DNA from: Spirogloea muscicola | Taxonomy: Eukaryota > Streptophyta > Zygnematophyceae > Spirogloeales > Spirogloeaceae | DNA: 64,000 bases | Assembly (NCBI GenBank): GCA_009602725.1 | Contig: WELB01000014.1 | Span: forward strand, 440,964-504,963 | Direction: 5' to 3' | Shown: in pieces, positions 1 to 12,034 of the stretch | How positions within the stretch are numbered: the first letter of the stretch is position 1 | Layout of the letters: each line of letters begins with the position of its first letter | Position numbers and translations under genes: made by a program | The notes under the pieces: generated by a model | What the model was told of the DNA's origin: nothing | Seen by the model: the letters and a program-made list of their open reading frames with translations, nothing else | The model's database searches: none

Positions 1-1850
1 GGGCCGCGCGGCGGGGGTGGCGCCACCGCCGCCGCCCGCCATGGCGGCGCTGCGGGCGAGCTCCGTGGGCTCGCGGCGAGGGTGCGCCAATGGTCAGAGC
101 GCGGCTGTGTTTATACTGGAAGTGCGGCTGATGAGCTCCACCCCACATTGCTAACGACGGGCCCGGGTTTAGTGGTTTACATCTTCGTTGACTCAACGAG
201 CATGCCACTGTCATGCAGAACAAACTTGGCGACTGGAACCATGGTCTTAGTCATGAGTAAGAACAGGTAGAGCACCGCACCGTGAGCCTTCGTCTAATTT
301 AGCTGGGCTCTGTCTTTGGCAATCAATTGAGGAGTCAAAGATCCACAACTGCAACTTGTCAACAAGACGGCGCAGGGGTCAATCCTTGGTCTCCTTTTCA
401 GGCTAATGCCTTGCATCAGAAAGCTGGGCGAGCTCTAGTTGGTGATAGAAGGGCTTCGTACCTGACATCTAGTATTCATGCATCGGTTAGCGACCTTTAT
501 GTTTTGACCCGTGGATTTTGAGCGGGTCAACCTGCTGTAGGTTATGTAGTTATTTAGATGTGCTTGCTTGCCTTTGTACTTGGCCATTGGCCTATGTTTG
601 TTTCAAATACACGAAATCTTCTTTTTTCTTTGTCTAGCATGACTCCAGACGTCCCCTGAGCGTAGTCGACATTATGAGTTTTGACATCGCATGATGAGCA
701 ATGCCTGCACCTGGCTTCACCCGCAACTGTATGGGCTACCTCTCTTGTACAGCTATCAATTTGTGTGTTCTACCAAGGGATTGAGTCTGCGTAGATAACA
801 ACAACGTGGTGGGTTTGTCCTGCCTACAGGTGCGACTCATTAATCTTTCTTGTGAAAGCATTCTGAGTTCTAAATGACTGTTAGCAACTTCTGAGCAACC
901 CGCATAAATATCACACTAACAGGACCCCTTAAAGGTTTGTTTCAAATACACGAGATTATTTCTTAAAGTAAGGAGCCCTACTCTATGTCTGTGCAGTGAC
1001 TTGTTATGTGTAGGCCTGGTTACGGACAGCACAGTAAGATGCTACCTGAGTCAAATATCTCCTGCTTTCACCAATTAGATAACGACCCAATAGCAACATG
1101 ACATCATCTTGGCTGACATTGTAGCCCTGCATTTCTGATTAACGGAGCTCAGCTTCTGAATGATCCTTGAACCCTGCTAGAGAAGCGCCACCAAGCGCAC
1201 CTTGGACCTCTCGTCCTCCTCCTCCCCTTCCTCCTCCTCATCCTCGTTGCGCTATTTATCATCTTATATCTTACCTATCTAATGCACGACAGAATATTCC
1301 AACACTGCAACTTTTAGAGAAGTCCAACGATAAGAAGGTATTATAATGAATCATCCAGTCTCTGACACATCAGAGAGAAACTGCTCTTCCAAAGTGACAG
1401 CAGTGGCTGTGAGAGGCCAGCCCAAAGGAATGGAATCTGACACATTGCAGTCAGATCGAATCTTAGGTTGTTGGTTCCCTCAAAAGTAGGAGCGGAACTA
1501 CTCCACGAGAGGAGCACCAGAAGACTTTGTAGACCACTGATCGTGGTGGTCGCCTAACCATACAGAAGCTTTTCAAAAGCTTCTACTCGTGCTCTGGTGC
1601 TTCTTAAAGCGCCAATCTACCTCCTAAGGCATACCTGGGCTCAGTTTCTGAATTGCATCAAGTCTATTGCGTTCCATGGGGCAACATGTGATGCTGATGA
1701 TATTACCGTCAACTTCTTATAGAGAGCCACCATCTACATATGGGTCTTCCAAGTGCTGTTGATTCAGAAAAAAGATGAGAGTGAGGTTGGTTTCAACAAC
1801 CCTCACACAATCTCAAGCTCCAAGCAGAATTCTCCTGCTCCCATTAGCTA
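1..1850. other. Gene-poor left end with repeat scraps
   Basis: No gene could be supported. The first 90 bases are GC-rich and contain an ATG at 41 followed by a short alanine-rich frame ending at 154, which might be a first exon, but no continuation was found. A plus-strand frame ending at 521 finishes in SDLYVLTRGF, similar to the tail of the LINE family described below. A minus-strand LINE 3' hairpin lies at about 1381-1436. A 21-bp perfect palindrome centred on CTTTTCAAAAG sits at 1564-1584. Nothing else is evident. Confidence 0.5.
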
Positions 1851-1856
1851 CCTACC

Positions 1857-2455
1857 CTAGGGAGCAAGTTCATCAATGCCAGAGTCAGGCACTCCTCCAG
1901 GCCTTGAGCCTGCAACAACTTGCAGACCCGCTCTTGAGACGGCTTCCCGTACCACATTCCTGGTGGCAACTTCGTCACGAAAGCGACAGAAAGTACTATA
2001 GAGCCGCCTTTCAGCGACTGTGTTTTTGTTGAAGCGTGCCACCTGAAGGAAGCCCTCCAGCGTATATCTCAACTGGAGTTCATGTGAGGCACAGTACTCA
2101 GCATCCAGAGTCTCAACATCCTTCACGCTCAAGTGAGTGCGCCTGGCATCTTTCAACGCCTTCCATTCTGGAACGAGTATCTGGAATTGTACTTCAAATT
2201 GCTTTCGTTTCGACCTCAAACCTTGAGCTGATCCTGTAAGGCCTTCTCCCTGGCATCATATTCAGCTAGCGTCCGTTTGACCAGACGCCCCAGGTTCTGG
2301 ACACTCTCATATCCAGCTAGCTCCTCTTGTGAAAGAGGGCTTCTAGGCCGACAGTGAGATGCCGCTGCTGCTGCCGCCGCCGCCGCCTCTGCTGCCGTCG
2401 CAACCGTCAGCGCTGCTGACGCTGTCACATCTGCCGGTGCCAGCAGACGACCCAT
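1857..2455 (-). CDS. Hypothetical protein with charged helical region
   Basis: I do not recognise this protein. A frame from an ATG at 2455 has an alanine-rich start (poly-Ala near residue 25), then a charged, probably helical stretch containing RTLAEYDAREKALQDQLK, and stops at 2216. The next frame (stop at 1857) continues with VPEWKALKDARRTHLS and about 100 more charged residues. The two frames join cleanly if a 41-base GT-AG segment (about 2176-2216) is removed in phase 0. Otherwise a frameshift separates them. GC-rich 5' end and AT-balanced 3' end resemble the verified genes of the window. No signal peptide or membrane segment is seen. It could be a two-exon gene or chance frames; no neighbour helps with function. 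Confidence 0.35.
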
Positions 2456-3679
2456 AGCCACGATGAGGGCCAAGAAGGGCGGCGGAGGACGGTGCAGCTT
2501 CCCAGCAGCCCCAGGTGGCTGCAGAGGCCGTGGTGGCACCCACAACAGACTGTGAGCGAACAGTTGGCGGTGCAGCAGGCGCACAGCTTGCGTGAGCAAG
2601 TCGAGGGGTTTGCAAAGAGCAGCAAGTACAGCGAGAAGGTGGTGAGCAAGAAGGAGGTGAAGAAGCAAAACTCACAGCTAATAAAGCGTGCTGGCTGTGA
2701 CCACAGAGCAGCGTGCTGCCAGGTCCAAGGACTCGTCTGAGTGTCCTACAACCTGCCAATTGCCAATTGGTGGATACAACAAAGATTGGTAAAAGAAACT
2801 GCTGCCGAAAGCAGTGAACTCACAGGGAGGAGCAAGATGAGGTTATTGGGCCACCCCAAGTCCTTCTGACAAGGATTCAAGCATTGTCTGATAGGTCAAT
2901 AGAAACTCTATAAACACCACAAGTCTTGTGCTGCACTTTCAACTTCAAGCACAAAATCGGACGAGTCCACAACATCACAAGCTTTACTGCAATGAAGACC
3001 AATCTCCACAAGTAAGCAAAGAAGACTATGCACCCTTCCTCAAGTATACAAGAGTCAATTTTCTGGACCTGTTTGAGATTTTGTAGGACGAGACCAAAAC
3101 CCACACCAATTACTCATTACACAAGACTTAGGCTCAACTTATCGACGCACTCAAAAAGGGTCAGTAACAGGTGACTCCCTCCAAGAGGAGGGCATTTCGA
3201 GCAGCTATGGAGGGGAAATGGGCGTAATAAATAGTAGCAGTGACCAAGAGGAAGCACAAGCCAGCGAATCGCAGCGGACAAGGTATCCTGGAGCCAACGT
3301 CCACAAGTTGCACCAAGACGTGGAGAGGACAAGGTCCTAAGGTTCTGTCCATAAAGATGCACCGATGCCATCACATGATGCTGCAGTGCGATCTCACGGA
3401 CGGCTGTGCGGGAGTCACCCGCCATACATTCAACGCTCAACCATGAGTTCAAGGGTATACTTGGAGAAAAGTTGTCACCACACAAGGAACGAACTTGCCT
3501 CCCATGTAAGCAAATCGGCCTGGGAAGTCCCGCGAAGTAAGGCACACTAGCGGCTGATCTGCCTGGTGTCTACGGCCGTGCCCTCCTGGCGCGGTGCGCG
3601 AAGCGCGCACGTCGTCTGCTGGTGTGCAGCGTCGGCGGGGAAGCGGCGCTGCCGATGCTAGGTTGTAGTCCAACTTGAG
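2456..3679. other. No gene recognised
   Basis: Only short overlapping frames on both strands, none with a recognisable domain. Bases 3550-3660 are GC-rich. No repeats from the LINE family are visible before 3680. Confidence 0.5.
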
Positions 3680-5210
3680 AAAGCGGCTGCTGATATGAAA
3701 GAATCGGCTGTGAAATGCCAGCCAGATGCATACAGGTGTTCATGACGGAGCCAAAGGCTAGGCAGACAGGGCGCCCTCAATACCCCCGTGTCAGCAGTAG
3801 GAAGTCAGATGAGCTGAGGGGAGGAAGAGCAACCCCGCTGCGCAAGCCAGAGGCTGCTGCAAGGGCGCGACCAGCGCGGCGGTGCAAAGCAAAGCGCTTG
3901 GGAGCGCTGCAGGGACATAGACAGTCGCATACGGTAGCAGGACACCAGACCCAAAGGCACCGAGCCACCGTGAAGGGCTGCACCCCGTTCCGGGCGACGC
4001 TGGTCAGCTTGAGAGGCCAGCAGCGAAAGTAACGAGGACCACCGACCCCCGTAACACCCATGGATGTCCATGGCCAGGGGGTAAAAGGAATCACCCGCCG
4101 GGTGGTCCTTGTACTTGTGCAGCTTCTTCCGTTCGGCTACCTTCACAGCGTAGCCGGTCTCAGAAGTAATGGGGCCCTTCGTCCGGAAGCTGTCGGTGAG
4201 GACAACGTCCATGAGGAGCCGCTTGCCACCTCCCAGGGGGACGCCGACCAGATCGACACGCCTCGTCCGAGGGACCCCATTGCGGAGGAGGATGGGCATC
4301 ATCCCAGTGCTCTCCAACGCCACTTGATATCCCGCCTCCTTGACGATGCCATACATGGCGTCACGTAGGAGGTTGTGGGAGCCCGTGCGCTCACTGCCTT
4401 TGGCACACCTGAGCATGTGGTCACCCATGAGCAATGCATCATGCTCAATAAGCCCACATTCACATTGGGTCACCCCTGCCAAGCACAGGGATGGCAAGCC
4501 AAGACGGCGGCGCATAGCATCGCAAAACAAAGCATTCTCCATCCGCAAGCCCGCATGCAAAGGCAAAGCGCGGAGCCACTCAGACGCTCCCAGAGACGAA
4601 ACAGATAGGAGCCGAGCCTGGCCTCGAGCATCTCCTTGGAGGAGACTCCGGAGATGCTCCAGTGGTTGCTCGTCTGCAGCACGGGTAAACCGCAATTGAG
4701 CCTTGACATCAGAAACGTCAGCCCAGGCAGCAAAACTAACAGGCTCATTTACCAGAGGCGGGTATGCGGCAAAGAGGTCCTGTTGGCATGCTTTGAGAGT
4801 CACTTGGAAAGGCAGACTCCCCTGAACCACGGTACTGATGTGAGGCGCCAACACACGTTGTTGCCCAAGGAGGAATCGTCCAGATATGGACGAAGCCACC
4901 TGGGCCCAGCAGCCAAGGTACGCTGGTCTGCACAAGCGGACCAAGGGGCGACAACCAAGCCCACCGAGACGGATGGGCAGTGTACATTGCACCAGTGCTG
5001 CTGGCAACTGCTCTAGAAGTGGGTGAGCAATCATGTCAGCTAGGCATCGTTGGAGCTTGACATCTATGGATGCATAGACCTCATCCATGGTAACCGAAGG
5101 TGGGACCGTTCTTAAGAGGTAACACGGCCGCTGTGCCACACTCCTGGTCAAAATGGCCACTGCCAACTGAGAGTCCCCGAGGGTGGGGAGCTCTGGCAGG
5201 ACCTGCATAT
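3680..5210 (-). mobile_element. 5'-truncated RLE-type LINE copy
   Basis: The 3' third of a non-LTR retrotransposon in minus orientation. It holds the region after the reverse transcriptase, a zinc knuckle, a restriction-like endonuclease motif, the family's C-terminal tail and a 3' UTR with the hairpin GGCTG..CAGCC at about 3703-3721. About 75 bases of this 3' UTR (around 3680-3762) recur almost unchanged at 49826-49900. The reverse transcriptase itself is missing on the upstream side, as expected for incomplete reverse transcription. No target-site duplication was identified by eye. This is the longest coding piece of a family found in more than 20 places in the window. Confidence 0.85.
3805..5208 (-). 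pseudogene. LINE ORF 3' part: zinc knuckle and RLE
   Basis: A 467-codon open frame. Residues 70-100 (LPIRLGGLGC region) and 205-240 (GASEWLRALP, RLGLPS) match the segment that follows the reverse transcriptase in algal and oomycete LINEs. Residues 249-268 form a C-x-C-x12-H-x3-C knuckle, and R317, D319 and D334 fit the R/K-x-D-x14-D motif of the restriction-like endonuclease used by R2-group elements to nick the target. Near the end the frame shifts: another frame carries AGRALAAASG and ends at 3777 in LLLTRGY, the tail shared by the other copies. The frame is open for most of its length, so the insertion is probably fairly young, but it lacks its 5' part. The start at 5208 is only the edge of the frame. 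Confidence 0.8.
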
Positions 5211-5329
5211 ATCCTTGGAGACGAGGCCAACTTGAGCCGAGATGTAGGGCCGAGAGAAGTAGCAGTTGAGGCGAACGGGTTTCATGGCTGTATGGAGAAA
5301 GCTATTTTTTTGAAAAAGATGACAAAGAG

Positions 5330-8180
5330 GAAGAAAGGGTGTTCCATAAGGGGGCGATGGCTGTGATAGAAGCAGTTTTTCAAAAGGGGGCGAGGCCTCT
5401 CTATGGACCTTGTGCACTCCTGTTACCCTCCGGCTCCCACCTTAGCCTGTCGGATTGATATGCTCCCTCGTGGGTGCTTGAGTCTTGCTTCCGCTGACCT
5501 TTTGCCCTGTTTCCTATGCCCATCTTAGAGCCTAGGGCTGCGCGTTGTGTGCGTTTTGCCTGCATGCGTTGCTGGCTCGGCTAGGCCTCCATTTCAAGCC
5601 ATGCGGCACCGCTCGATTCCCCCTTCCTACTCTTGCATGCACAAAAATATCGGCCCAGCTTGGCCTTCCTTCTGGTTTATGCGCACCGGGATCCTTCTCT
5701 ACAGGTCGCAACGGGGCCCTCCAGTGCATGCTGGGGACCCTTTGATGGAGGCCCTGCCCACTCCCCTTTTTCCTTCTGCCCTGTTACAATTGGCCCCTCA
5801 TAGCCTAGCCCCTCTTCGCTATGTGCAGCCCCACTCTTGCACGTTGTCTGTGTAGTGTACTGGCTCGGCTTGACATCCCTGTCGTGCGCGAGGGCGTCGA
5901 TGCGAGATGGAGTCGATAAACTGATATAGAGACAAAAGCTGACATATGCAAGTCATCTGATACACAAACCGAACAAGAAAGTGGTCGCGTTGGCCAGGCT
6001 GACAAGAAGACAGTCCGTCAGGAGACCAGCGTCACCAGTCGTTCATCTCAAGCAATGTCAACAAGGAACAAATAAGAGGTCCAAATCTGAACCTGTAACG
6101 CAATGAGGTATCAATCGGACTCGGCTTTAGTAACCAATAGGAAGTAACTCGGCTTTTGTAACCAATGGAAAGGTCACTCGGCTTTTGTAACAATGGTCGG
6201 ATAACGGCTCGACCAGGTAACTCGGCTTTAGTCACCCCGATATTGCAAATATGCAAGATGCGGGATGTCACGCAAAGCAGTACTCGCCAGAATGTACACA
6301 CAAGCAAAGATGTAATACCTTGTCCACAAGGTTGTTGACTTGTGCAAGGTCAGTGATTGCCAAACGATTTGTAGTTGTCTACTCTTGCGATAGGCAGCAC
6401 AATATCAAGGCTGCTCACCACAGAGTCACCACGACTTCTCGCAGTCGGGACGCTGGTCCGAGCTAAGGTTCACTAGTTGCTGCGGCTCCTGCCCAAGGCT
6501 TTACGCTTCCAAGGCGCGGCAATGGCGCAGGCGTGGCTCGCGGCACAAGGGTGAGAGGGTGAAACTTGCAAGCGGACTGCTCGGCTTGGGCCGCTCGCTC
6601 CGGCTTGGGCCGTTCGCTCCGGCTCGGGCCGGGCGCTGCAGACGCCGCTCGCTCCGGCTTGAGCCGGGCACTGTAGAAGATGCTAACGCTGCCTAATAGG
6701 CCAGGTGTGGCCATGGCTACGCTGGTTGGCTAAGCTGCTTGGCCGGCTCGTCGTGGGCCAACCACCGGCCCAGGGGTCGATCCGTCCCCAGGTGGTGAGC
6801 TCCAGCCGTCCGTTCCACAATCGGATGGTTGTTGTCGCGCGTGGGCTTGGGCCCTGGCCGCCGCGTTGTCGTTGTCGTTGTCGCCGCTGCTTCGCGGTTG
6901 CTTCATCACCGCTGCTTCGCGGTTGCTTCGTCGCCGCTGCTTTCGCGGTTGCTTCGTCGCCGCTGCTTTGTCGTCACATCTGAAACGCATGACTCAGCCG
7001 TGGAACACACGTGTCAAGCCAGGTCAGCTGTCCTAGTCAAATCGACACAAATAAGTAGTTGACGGGATATCGCACGACATCCCTTGGATATCATGGCCAC
7101 CGTGCGCTCATTGTCAGGGGGACAGTTTGAGGTACTCTAGCAATCCGCAGGCGTTAGTTGCATGCCACAGAATCTGGCTTTGCTCTCCCGAGCGCTCCCG
7201 AGCTTTGGCTAATCATCAGCGTGCTGGGCGCGCTCTAAGCCAGCCACTGGCTTCCACTGTGGTGCTGACTCCCCATGATAGCCTGCCGGATGTATGTGCG
7301 CTTAAACCTGGGCAGTGGAGTCCCCCCGAAGCCGCTCCGCAAGTTATCTTACACCTCTTTTAAAAGCAAGCGCGGCCAGATTGACTGGTAGCTGGGAGAG
7401 GCCAGCCCAAAAGGAATGGACAATGACAAAGCATAGGGCCATCCTTGGGGCCTAGCTTTTGCCTAGCTTTTGCCGTACTGGTGGGAGAGCCAGTTTCTTG
7501 TTTGCCGTTCTGGCTTGACTTGGCCCCACGCGCAACCCGCGCGCTTTTCCCTCTACAAAAACAGCTGTTTCTTGGAAGGCAGCCCCTCGGCCCGAGGCCA
7601 CGACAGGCTGCCATGTGGCGGCCAGCGATACTTAGCAGGCGACCGGTCAACGCGGTCAACGAGCAGGGCTCCCGCCCATGTGCCCGTTCCGCGGGCGGAG
7701 GGGCGGAAGGAGGGGGGTTGGGGGGGCCCCCCCTCCTCCCGCCGGCCGGTCAGCGCGAGTCGCCGGTCCCCACCCACCCGCTCGTGGGTCGGCACCACCT
7801 TCGAAGCAACCCACCCCANCCCCCCCCCCCCCCCCCAAACCGATCTTTGCTTCCAATACCATCAGTTCAATGCACGCAAGTCATCCCCCCCGACCCGCCC
7901 CGCGTTATTGAATGCGAGCATTTGTAGCTGCTACACGCTTGCCGGCCCCCTCCGAACCTTTGTCCACTCTTTTTGGGCTGGCTTTCGCAGCCCTTGCCCC
8001 CATTGAGAGTGCCACTTCTCTATTTGAAGCCACTTCAGATCCCCTCTGTAGGCACTCGGCTGCCACATACAGCCGTCCCAGGCCATTTCGGCAGCCGCCG
8101 GTCCCATTCTCTCCCACCCACCGTCCCGCGCGCCCGGCCGGCCGCCGCCGCCCTCCCCGCCGCCCCGTCGTCCCCCGGCC
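5330..8180. other. Intergenic, minisatellites and LINE scraps
   Basis: No gene recognised. A degraded LINE hairpin (minus) lies at about 5355-5385. Four degenerate copies of ACTCGGCTTTTGTAACCAAT are spaced every 25-45 bases at 6119-6236. Short GC-rich direct repeats based on GCTCCGGCTTGGGCCG occur at 6590-6665. A tandem array of about 3.4 units of 25-26 bp lies at 6882-6970. A C homopolymer interrupted by an N at 7809 marks a poorly resolved assembly join. Long overlapping frames at 7440-8340 reflect GC richness rather than genes. Confidence 0.5.
7365..7430 (-). repeat. LINE 3'-end fragment
   Basis: Minus-strand copy of the family 3' hairpin with the flank AAGCGCGGCCAGATTGACTG. Nearly identical stretches lie at 11318-11375 and, reversed, at 28560-28612 and 29105-29163. 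Confidence 0.7.
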
Positions 8181-9561
8181 ATGGCCTACGCTGGCGGCTA
8201 CGCACAGCAGGCGCCGCCGCCCGTGTACGGCAACCCCGGCATGCCGCCGGGCCCCCCGGGCGGCCCCCCGCACGGCCGCTGGACCACCGGCCTCTGCGGC
8301 TGCTTCGAGGACCTCGGGACATGTGAGGCGCCCCTCCTGACTCGGCTCCGGTCCCTCACTACGGCAGTCTGTCGCTCCGGAGGCTTGCTGCAGTCTCCCT
8401 CGTGGCCGCAGGACCGTGGCGGAGAGCAGCCGGGAGGCTTTCCGGTCGCCCGTCTGAGCCGCATCATATCCCCAAAGGACAATGTCGCGTGTGCCACGGC
8501 AATGCCACCCCGACCGCTCGAAGGCGCGCGGCAGCAGCCAGTTGCAGGATACCTGTTACAGCTGGCATCTGAGATCCGGCACGACGTTCAGCAGCACGTG
8601 GTCCAGGGCTAAGCCTAAGGGTCGCATGTGTCAGTGATGGAGAGTGTCTGTTCGCCTACAAAGTCACTGACCTCTCTCATTCACGCGCAGGTTTCTGCTC
8701 ATGTTGCTTGCCGTGCATTATCTTTGGCCGAAATGCCGAGATCGTGGATGACGGTCACAGTGAGTAACTCAACCTGCTGGCCCACATTGCCTCCGACTCA
8801 ATGCGGTAGTGTTACAGACGCATCTTGAACAGCCTCCACAGAGCAGTGGCTTCTCTGGGGACTCTGTGCACGCCAGCCAAATGGACGCAGAGGGAGAGGA
8901 AGGAGAAGGCTCTGCATGCTGGCTGCACTGTACGTTAGATGTTGCAGTAAGTTGGTCATCTTGGCACAGTGACAGCACTACTACCTTTCCCTTGACTTCT
9001 GTGAATCCTCTTACCACGTGCAGCACCATGCGCAACAGCTGGTCTTCTCTGGTATGTCATCCAAGCATTCACCGGGTGTGGTTGCCTTTACTCCATGGGC
9101 TTCCGCTCGAAGCTGCGTCAGAAGTACAATCTGCCAGATAACTGCGCCGGAGACTGCTGCACGGTATGCCACTGCCCTTGTCAATGCAAAAGTACTTTGT
9201 GTGATGTACAGAAATTGCTCACTCGTGGGAGTCGCGTTAATCACGTCATTGAGGTAGCATTGTACTCACCTGATTCCTGGTGCTTGCTGTTATGCAGCAT
9301 TGCTGGTGCGCGTGCTGCGCCTTTGCGCAGGAGAACCGCGAGCTGAAGAACCGTGGGTGGGACCCTGCTATTGGTAAGCATTGCCAGGTCAAGGTTGCCT
9401 CTTGATGTCGTAGACCTGCCTCACTACTGTCTTGACTCCTTGAGCATAGTGGCTGGAGTGCCTGACAAGATTCCTTGGTGTCTGCAGGCTACCAAGCTAA
9501 CATCATCAAGTTCCAGAGCCAGGGCACCGTCCCTCCTCAAGGCCAGAGCATGTATAAGTAA
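8181..9561 (+). CDS. PLAC8-family cysteine-rich membrane protein
   Basis: Five exons (8181-8322, 8691-8759, 9024-9163, 9298-9373, 9488-9561) join in frame to 166 residues. The N-terminus is proline/glycine-rich, then WTTGLCGCFEDLGTC, CFCSCCLPCIIFGRNAEIVD, an LWYVIQAFTGCGCLYSM hydrophobic stretch, RSKLRQKYNLP, and the second cysteine cluster HCWCACCAFAQENRELKNRG. This order is diagnostic of the PLAC8/FW2.2/PCR family. These are small plasma-membrane proteins, several of which affect cadmium or zinc export, calcium entry or organ size; which role applies here cannot be told. All four introns are GT-AG with good acceptors. The start is the only ATG before the conserved tryptophan and lies in a GC-rich island. 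The length is typical of the family. Confidence 0.92.
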
Positions 9562-9978
9562 GACGAGATGGCCTGCACGATGAGGTCAGAAGTTATCGGT
9601 TCAGCAGCACAAATTGGGGCAGACAGAGGCATGCTTCCGCTCCTCAGAAGTGATCCTACTCCTCACAACCAGAGGATTGTTAGCAGCAATAGATTCCCGT
9701 CCCATTGCTCTGGTAGTGCAAGCTGGAAGACCACCTCAGTATTCGCGGTCGAAGTGATCATGCCTGTTCTTGTGCCTTCTGGCAACTGTGTACAGAGTTC
9801 CACCAGTCCCCTTGCCTACCTCCGCTCAAGGTTGAGTCTGGGCAGGCAGAGAGTCCTGATTGTTATGAGCAGCGGTCTGACTAGATGTCCAAGCATATGC
9901 CCCATCCTTGTAAGCTTTTGGTACGAATTCAATACCAGTACAAAATCAAGATATGTCATGAGCTTGAGGTGCTCCTGG
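9562..9978. other. 3' flank of PLAC8 gene
   Basis: No coding signal recognised; probably 3' UTR and spacer. Confidence 0.4.
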
Positions 9979-10190
9979 AAAGAGGGGAAGCTCTTACAAG
10001 GGGGCAAAGGCTGTGAAAGGGCTGTGAAAGCCAGCCCAGAAAGACGGGACAAGGTCCAAAGTGCCCAGAGGTGCTAAAAGCACACAGCAATGCAGGTGAC
10101 AAGGCCCAAAGGAGCCGCAAAAAGTATACCACTCATAATAGCAAGTGAACCCTCCGGAGGGTGGCTCAATAATCCCTAGTCAGCAGCTGC
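9979..10190 (-). repeat. LINE 3'-end fragment with tail codons
   Basis: Read on the minus strand it has LQLLTRDY followed by a stop (about 10160-10185), about 100 bases of 3' UTR, the GGGCTGG/CAGCCC hairpin at 10020-10040 and an end near GAGCTTCCC. It shows the standard order tail, UTR, hairpin, end. Confidence 0.65.
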
Positions 10191-10969
10191 AGTCCAGAAA
10201 AAGTGGCAGCCAAGAAGAGTTGCCACGCTGGAATCACCTTGCTGCTGACTGTGCACTGCTCGTCGTGCAAGCCAGTGCAAAAGCTTATGAATGGTCGCCT
10301 GCGCCACCAAACACACTATCGCATCTGCTCCTTACATAGAGCTTACATTGACATGGCGACCATTCTTTACATGGCGACCTCCCTTGACAGGGATACGGCA
10401 GTTGTGAGACAGATGTACCGTAGTCAGTGGAATGTTGGTTAACTCAATTAGCCAAGTCAATCAACTTGCGTGGTGGCTATGGCTTAACAACATAAAAGAA
10501 GCTGTACATAGAAGTTGTACAGGTCACTCTGAGTCAGCCTCTCCCACCTGGGTAAAAGCATTGCGCAAAGCACTCGGTTCGTGCAGCCGCACACGTGGAT
10601 TGCCAATGTCACGGACAATACAGTACGTGGAAAGAGTGAACTCTGGCAGGTGGCAGCTATGCGGCAAAGGCCGCTATGATGCGGCCATCCTGAATCAAAG
10701 CAGCGGCACTTGGAGAGCGAAGTGCTTCGGGTGAAGTCGTGCTGCCATCCCGTCATCACAGGTGGGCGCTTCTTGGTGTGTGGCTCAGCTTGGCCTCGCT
10801 TCCATCTTGCACCACTCGCCTTTTCTGCTTCTTTCCCCAGCAATTTTATGCTTTCCGACATGCTGACCTTGAACATGCTACATGACTGGCCTTCCTGCAG
10901 AAGCATGTGGCCAACACAAGCCTTGACGTTGGAGAAGCACCTGTCCAGGCCTTCAAGGGTATGAGGAAG

Positions 10970-11135
10970 AAGTGAGCTCTTCCAGTGGGGGCTGTGAATG
11001 GCCAGCCCAGAAGAATGGACAAGGTACGAGGACGAGGACAAAGGACTATGCGGGCACTTTCAATCACTTGTCAATTTTTTCGGGCTGGCTTCTCACAGCC
11101 CTTGCCCCCATGGCGAGAGCCACTTCTTTAACCAC
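10970..11135. repeat. Two facing LINE 3' hairpins
   Basis: A minus-strand hairpin copy (GGCTGTGAATGGCCAGCCC at 10988-11006) is followed by a plus-strand copy (GGGCTGGCTTCTCACAGCCC near 11079-11098, ending GAGAGCCACTTC). The two lie about 100 bases apart. Confidence 0.65.
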
Positions 11136-11164
11136 GCGTGGGCGGTGGGCCGGCGCGTGGGCAG

Positions 11165-11250
11165 CACGGCCGGGAAGAGAGAGAAGGCGCGCGGTGCGCA
11201 TGAGATTAAAGCGAGGCCAATTCAAGCCAATACATTGTTCAGACAAAAAG
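11165..11250. repeat. Second repeat family (GCGCGC block)
   Basis: A block starting at GAGAGAAGGCGCGCGG and running through GCGCATGA and GGCCAATTCAAGCCAATACA. It recurs at 12632-12710 and 27955-28025, reversed at 28438-28505 and, more diverged, at 47700-47760. It borders LINE hairpins in several places and may be part of a longer 3' UTR. Confidence 0.6.
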
Positions 11251-11251
11251 T

Positions 11252-11515
11252 GAAAAGCCAGCCCGAAAAGACTTGACAAAGGTTTGAAGGGGCCAACAAC
11301 GCTTAGCAGCTACGAAAAAACAAGCGCGGCCAGATTGACTGGTGGCTGGGAGAGGCCAGCCCAAAAGGAATGGACAAGGATAGAAGAAGCCTGGGTGGGC
11401 TACGAAGGGGCCTGAAGAAGCTATGTCAGAACGGGAGGAGCGAAGAAGTGGCACTCCAAATGGGGGCAAGGGCTGTGATAAGCCAGCCCAGAAAGAATTG
11501 ACAAGGGTTCGGAGG
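11252..11515 (-). repeat. Cluster of three minus-strand LINE hairpins
   Basis: Hairpin copies at about 11252-11275, 11340-11375 and 11467-11490, each followed by the GAATGGACAAGG or GAATTGACAAGG flank on the plus strand. The middle one is nearly identical to 7365-7430. Confidence 0.65.
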
Positions 11516-11542
11516 GGCCGACAAGCGTTTAGCAGCTACAGA

Positions 11543-11800
11543 GGTGCGCCGCACCTTCGTGCCGGCCGGGCTCTTGCTGCTGCCTCTGGCTCTGGACAGG
11601 GGACCCACTTTCAGGACCCTAGCCTCTCTGATTTGCGGCTGCTTAGCAGGGGTTACTGAGTTATTTGCAGCTGCTTTCTTTCTTTGTGTGCTTTGTTTTC
11701 TTAGCGTTTTCTCTGGCCCCCCTTCTCGTACTTTGTTCATTCTTTTTTGGGCTGGCTTTTCCAGCCCCTATCCTCAATGGGCGAGCCCTTCTTCGAGGGG
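11543..11800 (+). repeat. LINE 3' end with conserved protein tail
   Basis: A plus-strand frame reads HLRAGRALAAASG and ends SDLRLLSRGY with its stop at 11657-11659. It is followed by about 90 bases, the hairpin GGGCTGG/CCAGCCC at 11748-11766 and the end CAATGGGCGAGCCC. The same arrangement is seen at 41078-41285. Confidence 0.75.
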
Positions 11801-11814
11801 CCTGAAGATGTCAT

Positions 11815-12030
11815 GTCAGCACAGGGGGAGGATGGATCAGTCAGTAGTTACGAGTGAGGAGCCGCAGATCCGACAGACTAGCTGCCGGAAATCTATCCCC
11901 CTGCCGAAAGCCAGAGGCCGGAGCGAGAGCACGACCAACACCCAGATGTAGAGCATGTGGAGAAGGATGGACCACTCAGTAGGTACGAGTGAGGAGCCTC
12001 AAATCCGACAGACTAGCTGCCGAAGGCCGG
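11815..12030 (-). repeat. Two adjacent LINE tail fragments
   Basis: Two minus-strand frames encode AASLSDLRLLTRNY and AASLSDLRLLTRTY, each followed by a stop (about 11838-11890 and 11975-12025). They look like a local duplication or two independent insertions. Confidence 0.6.
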
Positions 12031-12034
12031 GAAG

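Noticed and set aside
41-154. Short ATG frame at the left edge
   Set aside because: Alanine-rich and in a GC island, so possibly a first exon, but no second exon or domain could be linked to it.
6882-6970. Array considered as a CRISPR-like repeat
   Set aside because: Units are directly tandem with no unique spacers, and the genome is eukaryotic.
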